Part shown: positions 37,004 to 44,965 of the stretch, piece after piece | How the letters are laid out: every line of letters starts with the position of its first letter | Numbering within the stretch: the stretch's first letter is position 1 | Assembly (NCBI RefSeq): GCF_023242965.2 | Contig: NZ_JALKFU020000003.1 | Location: forward strand, 1 to 45,757 | DNA length: 45,757 bases | Direction of reading: 5' to 3' | Source: Frankia sp. AgKG'84/4 | GTDB lineage: Bacteria > Actinomycetota > Actinomycetes > Frankiales > Frankiaceae | Notes under the pieces: generated by a model | What the model was told of the DNA's origin: nothing | Databases searched by the model: none | Seen by the model: only the letters and a program-made list of their open reading frames with translations | Translations under genes and position numbers: made by a program

Positions 37004-38623
37004 GTGCCCACGCCAGGAGTACAGCCGCCGACCGGCGACGCGCTGCCCGCGGACCACACCGGGCCTGCGCCCACGTCGCTCGTCGACCCCTCGACGCGAC
37101 GCGAACTCGACGACCTGTCCGGCGTTCTTGCCGCTCAGGGCCTCGGCGTTCGGAGCATCGATGGTCGCGGGGAGCGGGCGGGCGGCCCGCCGACGGCGGG
37201 CCAGGGAGGCTCCGCTGCCGGCCTACACGCGTTGGGCTGGGCGGCCAGCGGGCTGATGTGGCTGACCGGGATGCCGGGGCGGGCACCGTTGGTGCCCGAC
37301 GGCCCGGTCCTCGACCGCGCGCGGGCGGCGGCGTGGCTGTTCACGTCGCTGTCCGCGCGGCTCGGCTGCCGCGTCGACCTCGACGTCGCTCGCCTGCTCG
37401 GCGGCCGGGCCGCGTTGATGGGGCTGCGCCGCGCAGGAGTGTCCTCGGCCAACGGAAGCTGCCGCCTGCTGCGGGCCGCGGACACCTGGATCGCGGTCAG
37501 TCTCGCCCGGCCGCACGACGTGGATGCTCTCGATGCCCTCCTCGGAGCCCTCGGCGACCAGGCGGGGCCAGCCATGGCCCGCCCACGCCTCGCCGACACA
37601 GCGTGGACCGACCTGGCCCGCGGGGTGTCCGGCGCGGCGGCCTCCGACGTGATCCAGATCGCGCGGCTGCTGGCTATGCCGGCTTCGGTACTGCGCACGG
37701 ATCGCCGACCGGTGCCGTTCCGTTCACTGCCGGTTGCGGACGCCCGACCCGCGCGCCGCACCGCGCCGCACCGGGCCGCGCCCCGCCGCGACGAGCGGGG
37801 TGCTCCTGATCGCCGCCCGCTCGTCGTCGACCTGTCCGCGATGTGGGCCGGGCCGTTGTGCGCGCACCTGCTGGGACGGGCCGGACTGCGCGTGGTCAAG
37901 GTGGAGAGTAGTAGCCGCCCCGATGGTGCGCGGGGCGGCGACCCGGCCTTCTACGACTGGCTGCACAGGGGGCACGAGAGCGTCGAGCTCGACTTCGCCG
38001 CGCCGCGTGGCCGGACGTTGCTGCGGCGTCTGGTGGACCGGGCGGATGTTGTCATCGAGTCGTCACGCCCGCGTGCCCTCGCCCAGCTCGGGCTCGACGC
38101 GCGTGGGCTTGTCGCGGCCCGACCCGGCAAGGTCTGGATCAGCATCACCGGTTACGGTCGGACTTTCGGCGCGGAGGATCAGACACCGGACCCGGTCGCG
38201 TTCGGTGATGACGCCGCCGTGGCCGGTGGCCTCGTGGCCTGGGAGCGCACGGATCACGCCACGAGCCCGGTCTTCTGCGCCGACGCGATCGCTGACCCGC
38301 TGACCGGCCTGTTCGCCGCGGTCGCGGCGGCCGGCTCGCTGCTCGCCGGGGGTGGTCACCTCCTCGACATCCCTCTGCGGGACGTCGCCGCCTGGGTCGC
38401 CGCCCCGGCCGGCACCGACGATCGTGATCGACACGGCCGGGCGCTTCCGTGGCGGGTGACCGGGTCCGATCAGGCGGGTTGGACGGTGCATCATGGTTCT
38501 GTCAGCCAGCGCGTCCTGCCGCCGCGGACGCCGCGGTCGGACAGCACGGTCGCGCCCCCTGCACGAGCCGCCCCGGCCGGTGCGCATACCCAGATCGTGC
38601 TCGAGCGGATGGGCCTGATCTGA
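37004..38623 (+). CDS. Family III (CaiB/BaiF) CoA-transferase with reordered domains
   Basis: A 539-residue protein. Its C-terminal part holds the standard large-domain start: RRPLVVDLSAMWAGPLCAHL, AGLRVVKVESSSRPDGAR, DVVIESSRPRALAQLGLDAR, VWISITGYGR, and the predicted catalytic Asp near residue 402 (FGDDAAVAGG). The N-terminal 230 residues (from LGWAASGLMWLTGMPG, with LLGGRAALMGLRRAGVSSAN and LLRAADTWIAVSLARPHDVD) resemble the segment that normally follows the large domain. Such enzymes move CoA between carboxylic acids or act as racemases. The GTG at 37004 has GGGAG six bases ahead. The substrate is not inferable. Confidence 0.82.
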   Translation: MPTPGVQPPTGDALPADHTGPAPTSLVDPSTRRELDDLSGVLAAQGLGVRSIDGRGERAGGPPTAGQGGSAAGLHALGWAASGLMWLTGMPGRAPLVPDGPVLDRARAAAWLFTSLSARLGCRVDLDVARLLGGRAALMGLRRAGVSSANGSCRLLRAADTWIAVSLARPHDVDALDALLGALGDQAGPAMARPRLADTAWTDLARGVSGAAASDVIQIARLLAMPASVLRTDRRPVPFRSLPVADARPARRTAPHRAAPRRDERGAPDRRPLVVDLSAMWAGPLCAHLLGRAGLRVVKVESSSRPDGARGGDPAFYDWLHRGHESVELDFAAPRGRTLLRRLVDRADVVIESSRPRALAQLGLDARGLVAARPGKVWISITGYGRTFGAEDQTPDPVAFGDDAAVAGGLVAWERTDHATSPVFCADAIADPLTGLFAAVAAAGSLLAGGGHLLDIPLRDVAAWVAAPAGTDDRDRHGRALPWRVTGSDQAGWTVHHGSVSQRVLPPRTPRSDSTVAPPARAAPAGAHTQIVLERMGLI

Positions 38624-38693
38624 ACAGGGCGGACCGGGTCCGCGTGGGCGCGGGCGCCCGGGTCCGCGTGGGAGACGGGGCCGCGTGGACGAC

Positions 38694-40025
38694 TCAGCCG
38701 TCGCGGGGGCGCCTGGCTCGGCCTGACCGCGAGGTGGACGGGGCGCCCCGTCGACGGCCGCGTGGTCGGTTCGCACCGGACCCGGCGCCCGGCGCGTACT
38801 CGCGGCCGGACCCCGCTCGCGCAGCGGGATCCGCTCCCGGCGGATGATCCGCATCGATCTCCCCAGCGCTGGTCGGTCCCCGAACGCGGCCGTCGTCCGG
38901 CTCGGGCGGCGACGGTGTGAGGCCGTCGACGACGGGCTCCGTCGGGCTGTCGTCGCCGAGGATCCGGCCCGCTGGTGGGGAGCCGACGGGAAGGCTTCCG
39001 CCCACGCCGGAGCTAGGCCGGCTCGCCCATCCGATCTCCGTTGCGGCGTCGAAGAAGGAGTCGTCGAGGTGCGGCTGGGAGCTGACTGTCGGTAGGTCGT
39101 GCGCTGGCCTGGGACGCGGTGTACCGGCGACGCGGGATCCGATCGGCGCCGCGGCCTGCGACAACAACGGGTCCGCTGCCTGCGGGGGGGCGGCGAGGTC
39201 GCTGTCGGCGCTGTGACGCCGACGTCGGTCGGGATCGGGCCGGGCGGCGTCTGTCAGCGGACCGACGGCAGCGGGGACGGGCGCACTGCCGTCGGCGGTG
39301 ACCTGGGCCGGCGGGCCCGCGCTGACGAGATGCCAGGCGACCACGGCGAGCCCGACCAGCCACACGTACCAGACCAGCTGGCCGATCACCCGGACGGTGA
39401 TCGCCACGTCGATGCCGAACGGCAGGAGCGTTCCGCCCAGGATCCCGCAGGCGGCCAGCCCCCCCCACCCGGCGAGCGCGATCGCGGCGAGGCGCGTGGA
39501 GATCGCACGCCCAGGCACCCCGCGGAGCAGGCCTGAACGGGCCGCCTGGGCCAGCAGCGCGAACGTCCAGCCCGCCGTCAGCAGGCAGGCCAGCACTTCG
39601 CCCACCATGACCCCGAACAAGGTTCGCGCCGTGTCGAAGGAGGCCAGAGCATGTTCCGCCTCGGTCGGAATCGCGGCTCGGCGGGCCAGCGCCGGTACTG
39701 ATACCAGCCAGAACAGCACACCCGTGAGCTGGGCGCCGGCGGCTGCGGCCGCCAGCACCATCAGCAGCGGGCGGTGCGGCCCCGGGGGCAGGAGACGGAG
39801 AAGTCCCACCGTGATCGGCACGAGCAGACCGCCGGCGATGCCGGCGAGGACCAGCCCGGCGCCGATCGAGAGTCCGTGGTCCCGCACGGCGGCGAGCGTG
39901 CCCGCGGTCGACGCTGTGAGGACGTCGGGATAACCCAGCGCGCGGCGCAGGGCGGTCAGCCCCAACGCTCCGCTCACCGCGCAGACGAGGAGCAGGGTGG
40001 CGGTGGGGCGCTGACCCGTCGACAC
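38694..40025 (-). CDS. Multi-pass membrane protein with long disordered C-terminus
   Basis: A 443-residue protein with five to six membrane segments in the first 230 residues (LLLVCAVSGALGLTALRRAL; IGAGLVLAGIAGGLLVPITV; LLMVLAAAAAGAQLTGVLFW; LFGVMVGEVLACLLTAGWTF; LAAIALAGWGGLAACGILGG; IGQLVWYVWLVGLAVVAWHL). The order and the glycine pattern recall DUF4386-type membrane proteins. The last 200 residues are Pro/Ala/Asp/Arg-rich and probably disordered and cytoplasmic. GTG start at 40025. It converges on the CoA-transferase gene. No function can be assigned. Confidence 0.72.
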   Translation of the reverse strand: MSTGQRPTATLLLVCAVSGALGLTALRRALGYPDVLTASTAGTLAAVRDHGLSIGAGLVLAGIAGGLLVPITVGLLRLLPPGPHRPLLMVLAAAAAGAQLTGVLFWLVSVPALARRAAIPTEAEHALASFDTARTLFGVMVGEVLACLLTAGWTFALLAQAARSGLLRGVPGRAISTRLAAIALAGWGGLAACGILGGTLLPFGIDVAITVRVIGQLVWYVWLVGLAVVAWHLVSAGPPAQVTADGSAPVPAAVGPLTDAARPDPDRRRRHSADSDLAAPPQAADPLLSQAAAPIGSRVAGTPRPRPAHDLPTVSSQPHLDDSFFDAATEIGWASRPSSGVGGSLPVGSPPAGRILGDDSPTEPVVDGLTPSPPEPDDGRVRGPTSAGEIDADHPPGADPAARAGSGREYAPGAGSGANRPRGRRRGAPSTSRSGRARRPRDG

Positions 40026-40782
40026 GGACGTCGCACCTCCCCGACCTCTCCGGGCTGGCGACTGCGCCAGTGGGCGGCATCGGCCTGGCGGCGCCCGCGT
40101 CTCCCGCCCCCCGCAACAAGAACGTCACGTATCGTAGTCGAACATGGGGGTGGCGGGCCTGTCGGGGGCAGCGGGGGTAGGACACGTTCCACCATGTCCC
40201 CCCGTGGCGCGCGGACCCGCCACGATCATGGTCGCGGTAGGCAGGGTCGTCCGGCATCGCGCGGGCACTGAGGTATCACGAGCGGTTACCTGGCGCACGG
40301 CGGAAGGCTCGTCGACTTCGACGACCGGCGCCGCGCCGTGGACCAGATTGATGATTTCTATCTCGGTTTCGGTGCGGGCTCCCATGGCCGAGGACCGCCG
40401 GAGAGTGGTATTCAGCCGTGCGCGGCGACACTCACAGCTAATAGCGGACAGCTGGTCCGGCCGCCTTGATTGAGGTGGATCGTCCGTTCGTGTGTACCAC
40501 CTCTGGGTAGGCTCCCCTAACTTCGGGCAGCCTTACCTGTATTGCTGTCGCGAAGACGGGGTGGCGCGGGCGTCCCCAGCTCCCTGCGAATTCCCTATCT
40601 ATGTGATTTGCTGAGGCCGAGAGGTTCGTGTGTCCGACCGCTCCGACCGCCCTGCGGCCACGTCGTCGCAGATCGTTCGGGTTCCGGCAGCGGGCAGACG
40701 GCCCGGTGCGACGGGGACCGAACCACCTCACGCCCCGTGGGGAGGCTCGGTCGGAGACGGTTGGCGGAAAGGTGTTGGACTG
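40026..40782. other. Regulatory interval upstream of bacterioferritin
   Basis: No gene is convincing here; short frames on both strands lack ribosome sites and family motifs. A ferredoxin gene (bfd), common next to bfr, was looked for and not found. Tandem iron boxes at 40502-40540 are the main content. An AT-richer patch around 40540-40625 could hold the bfr promoter, which would leave a leader of about 160 bases or more. Confidence 0.5.
40502..40540 (+). promoter_or_regulatory. Tandem IdeR/DmdR-type iron boxes
   Basis: Two adjacent 19-base sites resemble the IdeR consensus TTAGGTTAGGCTAACCTAA. The site at 40502-40520 matches 14 of 19 positions (core TAGGCT and CCTAA). The site at 40522-40540 matches 12 of 19. 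Centres are 20 bp apart, the spacing seen where IdeR dimers bind side by side. In mycobacteria IdeR activates bfr through such paired boxes. Confidence 0.7.
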
Positions 40783-41265
40783 ATGGTGACCCGTGGTGAC
40801 GCGGAAATCATAGAAGTACTAAACAGTGTTCTGACGAACGAGCTGACGACGATCAACCAGTACTTCCTGCACAGCCGGATGCAGCGGAACTGGGGCTACC
40901 GGCGGATCGCCGAGCACTATTACCACGAGTCGATCGACGAGATGAAGCACGCCGATAAGCTTATCGAGCGGATCCTTTACCTCGGCGGCCTGCCGAATCT
41001 GCAGCGGCTGCACACGCTGCGTATCGGCGAGACGGTTCCCGAGCAGCTCGAGATCGACCGTAACGGAGAGGTCGACGCCGTCGATCTGTTGCGTCGAGGC
41101 ATCGCGCTGGGCCGGGAGCGCGGCGACGTGGGCTCGGCGGTGTTGCTGGAGGACATCCTCGTGTCCGAGGAGGAGCACATCGACTGGCTTGACGCGCAGC
41201 TCGAGCTGATCTCGCAGCTGGGTGCGGCCAACTACCTCAGCCAGCAGATTCACGAGGACGACTGA
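40783..41265 (+). CDS. bfr: Bacterioferritin
   Basis: A 160-residue four-helix haem-containing ferritin, normal length. Ferroxidase residues: Glu20 (LTNELTTINQYF), Glu53 and His56 (DEMKHAD), and Glu129/His132 (SEEEHIDWL). Met54 is the predicted haem ligand. Twenty-four subunits store iron as ferric mineral and protect against Fenton chemistry. The ATG at 40783 has GGAAAGG about ten bases upstream; the frame is open to 40630 but without start signals. Tandem iron boxes lie 240 bases ahead, suggesting IdeR control, and a strong terminator follows. Confidence 0.97.
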   Translation: MVTRGDAEIIEVLNSVLTNELTTINQYFLHSRMQRNWGYRRIAEHYYHESIDEMKHADKLIERILYLGGLPNLQRLHTLRIGETVPEQLEIDRNGEVDAVDLLRRGIALGRERGDVGSAVLLEDILVSEEEHIDWLDAQLELISQLGAANYLSQQIHEDD

Positions 41266-41902
41266 CGCGTCCGGCACGGTGGCCGGGCCCGGGCATCACT
41301 CCCGGGCCCGGCCGGTGCCCGGCTGGCGCAGGTACGGCGCCGCGCCCCGAGTTCGTCAATCATCGGTGTCCGGCCGTGGTGGCCCGTCCTTACCGCCGGG
41401 CCGCCGCATCGGGGTGAGCGTGAAGTGGTGGGGGCATCGGGATCCGCGGCGAACCCGAAGACGCTGGCCGATCCGGACTTGGCGCGGCGGGGGAACGGTG
41501 CCTGGCCGGTAATGCCCGCGTGTCCGGTGGTTGACCGGCGTTGCCCGGGGCACGTTCCGACGCGGAGCCGGAATACCACGCCCGCTACACTTTCGTCACT
41601 GGGTGTGCTACCGGCGGCGGTGCGGTTCCAACCCGGATGATGGTGTCCGGTCTCGCTATGCAGGACCGATCCTCCTGGCGATAGGGTTCAGGCGGGGGGA
41701 TCGCAGCACCTGACATCGACGTCCGCAGGGTGCCGTCGCGGCGGCCGGTAGGGAGGAGGGCCTGATCATCGCCAGGCCTGTCCCGCTGTCGCCGTCCCGC
41801 CAGGTGGTCGTGGATGTCGCCGAACCGCCCACCTGAACCGCCGGGAGTCCCCACTCGGGTGCCCCCGGACGAATCCCTTGGAAACGAAAGGATCGTGCTC
41901 TA
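41266..41902. other. Interval between bfr and the superoxide dismutase gene
   Basis: After the bfr terminator I see no gene or repeat. Short frames here are shadows without ribosome sites. The superoxide dismutase promoter probably lies in 41560-41880, where the base composition is locally lower in GC, but I cannot fix its position. Confidence 0.45.
41281..41313 (+). terminator. Terminator after bfr
   Basis: A perfect 13-bp stem (GGCCGGGCCCGGG / CCCGGGCCCGGCC) with a 7-base loop starts 15 bases after the bfr stop. Confidence 0.85.
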
Positions 41903-42514
41903 GTGGCGACGTACACGCTGCCGGACCTGAAGTACGACTATGGCGCGCTGGAACCGTCCATCATCGGGCAGATAGTCGAACTGCACCATGACAAGCACCA
42001 CGCGACCTATGTCAAGGGTGCGAACGACACGCTGGAAAAGATCGCCGAGGCCCGCGACAAGGGTGACTTCGGGTCGATCGTCGGTCTGGAGAAGACGCTC
42101 GCGTTCAACCTCTCCGGGCACATTCTGCACTCGATCTACTGGGAGAACCTGTCTCCGGACGGCGGTGACAAGCCGGACGGCGCGCTCGGCGACGCCATCG
42201 CCGCCGACTTCGGGTCCTTCGATGGCTTCAAGGCGCAGCTGAACGCCGCGACCACGACGGTGCAGGGCTCCGGCTGGGGCGTGCTGGCCTACGACGCCAC
42301 CGCTCAGCGGCTGCTCGTCGAGCAGGTGTACGACCACCAGAGCAACGTGGGTGTCGGCAACACGCCGCTGCTCGTGTTCGATGCCTGGGAGCACGCCTGG
42401 TACCTGCAGTACAAGAACGTCAAGGTCGACTACGCGGCCGCCTTGTGGAACATCGTCAACTGGGCTGACGTGGCCGCGCGTTACACCAAGGCCAAGGGCG
42501 CCGCGGCTCTCTGA
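41903..42514 (+). CDS. sodA: Superoxide dismutase, Fe/Mn family
   Basis: A 203-residue enzyme dismutating superoxide to peroxide and oxygen. Metal ligands: His28 (LHHDKHH), a His in the [11 protein letters not shown] helix, and Asp160 and His164 ([12 protein letters not shown]). The N-terminus [17 protein letters not shown] is typical. Fe versus Mn preference is not decided; [20 protein letters not shown] occurs in both actinobacterial Fe and Mn types. The GTG start has GAAAGGA about ten bases ahead. Bacterioferritin upstream and this enzyme together make an iron/oxidative-stress pair, although each has its own terminator. Confidence 0.97.
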   Translation: MATYTLPDLKYDYGALEPSIIGQIVELHHDKHHATYVKGANDTLEKIAEARDKGDFGSIVGLEKTLAFNLSGHILHSIYWENLSPDGGDKPDGALGDAIAADFGSFDGFKAQLNAATTTVQGSGWGVLAYDATAQRLLVEQVYDHQSNVGVGNTPLLVFDAWEHAWYLQYKNVKVDYAAALWNIVNWADVAARYTKAKGAAAL

Positions 42515-43208
42515 GAGCGCTGTCCCTGCCCGAGTAGTCGGGCCTGAAGTTCGGCTGATCCCGTCAGCCGCGCGACGTGGCGCTTCGGCACTCGCCGAGG
42601 CATACGTGTGGGCATGGCAAGGGCCTCCGGCGACGGACGTCCTTGCCATGCCCCCACGCGGATGTTGCTGTGAGATATGGCATATCGGCGCCGCCTTGAC
42701 GGATGTCTCTGGGCTACTCAGGGTAGTAGACATGTCTGTGGACGTGCATCGGTCCGTTCGACGGCCACGCGAGGCCCACTCGTCGCCATCCTGTTCCACG
42801 CGACACTGTCGCTGATTCACGAGACCGCGCCCGCGGCAACCGTCCCGCGTTGGCTGCCACTGCTGTTCCGAGCCGACTCCGCGAATCTGTTCCGTCGCCT
42901 CTCGCCAGCCTCTCTCGACGGCGGGAGAGTCGGCCGCCCGCGGTTCTCGACTCCGCACCGTGGGGACCGGTAACTGCCGGGTCCGCGGCAGCCTTGCTCG
43001 GCGGTCACCACGCGCCGTGGTCCGGGCGATAGATCATCTCGTCTTCCTAGCAGCGCCGGACAGTCGGGCCACGGCCCGCGAACGACCCCGTGTTCTGGTC
43101 GCGGCCGGCGCGAAGATCTCCTGCATGCTTCTCCTACCGCCGCGCCCCGCGGCACGTCCGGCCCCAGGCCGTGGCGACCCGATCCTCGCGAAGGAGTGCC
43201 AGGCGCCG
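42515..43208. other. Interval downstream of superoxide dismutase
   Basis: It holds the hairpin at 42605-42658 and otherwise no recognisable gene. The frame of the next gene is open back to 42960, but its likely start is at 43209; if translation began at 43125 or 42960 the gene would extend into this stretch. Confidence 0.45.
42605..42658 (+). terminator. Terminator-like hairpin after superoxide dismutase
   Basis: Arms 42605-42622 and 42641-42658 pair at 17 of 18 positions (core GGGCATGGCAAGG / CCTTGCCATGCCC) around an 18-base loop, 90 bases after the stop. Confidence 0.75.
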
Positions 43209-44021
43209 ATGAAGTCGCCGAGCCGCCCGCCGTTCCGAGCCATCCCCGAGACCGGGGCCATCACGCACGCCGCGCACCCGGTGCCAGCCCAGCCGGCTGT
43301 CAGCGGACCGACCGCGGCGGACGCGCCCGCACGCCGAGATCCACACGTACCGCCCCCGCGCATGGCCGCTCGCCTGGCGGCCGGCGAGCCGTGGGCGCCC
43401 GTCGCGACCGCTCCCATCAGGGCGTCTGCGCTGCCTGGACGCACCGACTCGGAGATCAGGTCCGTCGTCGCCGCCCTGCCGGGCCGCGGCGAGGACCTAG
43501 CGGCCTTCGCGGCCCTCGGGGAGCGACTCGCCCTGGACGGCCACCGCCTCATCACCATCACCGGCGGAGCCAGTCGGATCCCCGCCATCGTGGAGACCCG
43601 AGTCCCGGGAGTGCCGTTCGTGCTGCTGGGCTCCGACACCGGAGCGCTCGCCGCGGTGGCGATGGCCGGCTCACCCGCCGTCCGACCCGACGCGCTGGTT
43701 CTTCTCGCCATGCCGTTGCTGCACGTGACAGTGGCGGGTCTGCCGCTGGAGGACCCGTCCCCACGGATCCTGCCGGACCTGCCGATCCTGCTGATGCACG
43801 GAGCCGACGACGAGGTGAGTCCGCTGCCACTGGTCCGGATGACCACCCGGACCGCTCGGCAGGCCGACCTTGAGGTTCTGCCCGGTGGCCATGATCTGCT
43901 GACTGGTCCGGGCCGGCGTTGCGTGGCGGCGCGGACACTGCTGTTCCTGGAGGAACTGAAGGCGGGCACCAGCGTGCCGGCGCAGATGGCACTGGCCCCG
44001 TACACCTCGCCGATCGTCTGA
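43209..44021 (+). CDS. Alpha/beta-hydrolase-like protein with Asp at the nucleophile elbow
   Basis: A protein of about 270 residues. From residue ~85 a hydrolase-like core is visible: LALDGHRLITITGGAS, then VPFVLLGSDTGALAAVAMAG with the elbow GSDTG (Asp143 where Ser is usual), LPILLMHGADDEVSPL (Asp200/201) and LEVLPGGHDLLTGPG (His228). The N-terminal part is Pro/Ala-rich. The start is uncertain: ATG 43209 is used (AAGGAG lies 14 bases ahead), ATG 43125 is possible. An Asp nucleophile is known in haloalkane dehalogenases and epoxide hydrolases, but their cap domain is not evident here. Confidence 0.68.
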   Translation: MKSPSRPPFRAIPETGAITHAAHPVPAQPAVSGPTAADAPARRDPHVPPPRMAARLAAGEPWAPVATAPIRASALPGRTDSEIRSVVAALPGRGEDLAAFAALGERLALDGHRLITITGGASRIPAIVETRVPGVPFVLLGSDTGALAAVAMAGSPAVRPDALVLLAMPLLHVTVAGLPLEDPSPRILPDLPILLMHGADDEVSPLPLVRMTTRTARQADLEVLPGGHDLLTGPGRRCVAARTLLFLEELKAGTSVPAQMALAPYTSPIV

Positions 44022-44055
44022 GCGCCGCGGGCGGGCCTCGGCCGGCCCGGCGGGT

Positions 44056-44721
44056 TCAGGGCAGGAGGTAACCTCGGCGGACCGCCTCATCGATCATGAT
44101 CCGGATGTACTCCCACAGGGCACGCGACCCGCTCGCGATGACCTCCTGATGGGCCAGGACATCGGCCCTGGTCACCCGGTGCGCGCGCCAGCTCCGGCCG
44201 CGGGTGTGGAAGTTCAGCAGCAGTGGCTGGACCCGGTCCAGCGCGCGGGCGAACTGTGCGTCAGGTGTGCGGCGAGCCTCGAACTCGTCCCACATCGCCC
44301 GCAGCGGGACCGCCTGGTCCGCCGGCAGCTGCGGAAACAGCCGATCGGCGGCGGCCCGCTCGCGTTCCTCCTGGTCCGCGGCGGCCTCCACGTCGTACAG
44401 GAAGGTGTCACCGGCGTAGACCTCGACCAGGTCATGGATCAGCAGCATGCGGATGACGCGGGCCTGGTCGACCTCCGCGGCCGCGTACTCGCCGAGCACA
44501 ACGGCCAGCATGGCCAGATGCCAGGAGTGTTCCGCGTCGTTCTCCCGGCGGGACAGGTCGATCAGATGGCTCTGTCGCAACACGGACTTGAGCCGGTCGA
44601 TCTCGACCAGGAAGGCGACCTGACGGGCGAGACGACCGTCGGTGATGCCCGCCGGGGGAGCGACGGGTCCGTCGGGCGACGTCGCCGCGTCGTGGTCGGG
44701 CGCGGGCGAACTCGACGACAC
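44056..44721 (-). CDS. HD-domain phosphohydrolase (YfbR/HDDC2-like nucleotidase)
   Basis: A 221-residue HD-domain protein. Metal ligands: His65 (ENDAEHSWHLAML), His96 and Asp97 (MLLIHDLVEVYAGD), and an Asp in ALDRVQPLLL. The AEHSWHL and IHDLVE pattern is that of 5'-deoxynucleotidase YfbR and HDDC2 relatives, which remove phosphate from deoxynucleoside monophosphates. The GTG at 44721 has AAAGGA six bases upstream. It is divergent from the next gene. Confidence 0.88.
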   Translation of the reverse strand: MSSSSPAPDHDAATSPDGPVAPPAGITDGRLARQVAFLVEIDRLKSVLRQSHLIDLSRRENDAEHSWHLAMLAVVLGEYAAAEVDQARVIRMLLIHDLVEVYAGDTFLYDVEAAADQEERERAAADRLFPQLPADQAVPLRAMWDEFEARRTPDAQFARALDRVQPLLLNFHTRGRSWRAHRVTRADVLAHQEVIASGSRALWEYIRIMIDEAVRRGYLLP

Positions 44722-44965
44722 GCTGATCCTTTCGTTCTTCCCGGGCGTCCGGCGTGATGGCCTGGGCATCCGGCCTGTCACACCGGCTTTGGGCCGCTGG
44801 CGCTGGTTCTCGCCAGTATGGAGCGTTCGCGCTTGGCGGGCTGGCGACAACCGGCAACGCCGGACCTGGGCCGGTGGCGGCACGGCGACGGCCTGGTGCG
44901 GCCCCGGTCTTCCCGGGCGAAAACCCGCACGCCCTCACAGGATCGCGGGTGCATGCGTACGCTCT

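Noticed and set aside
40125-40385. Possible 86-residue minus-strand gene upstream of bfr
   Set aside because: The N-terminus looks protein-like, but there is no ribosome site, no family match that I recognise, and the tail is Pro/Gly/Thr-rich.
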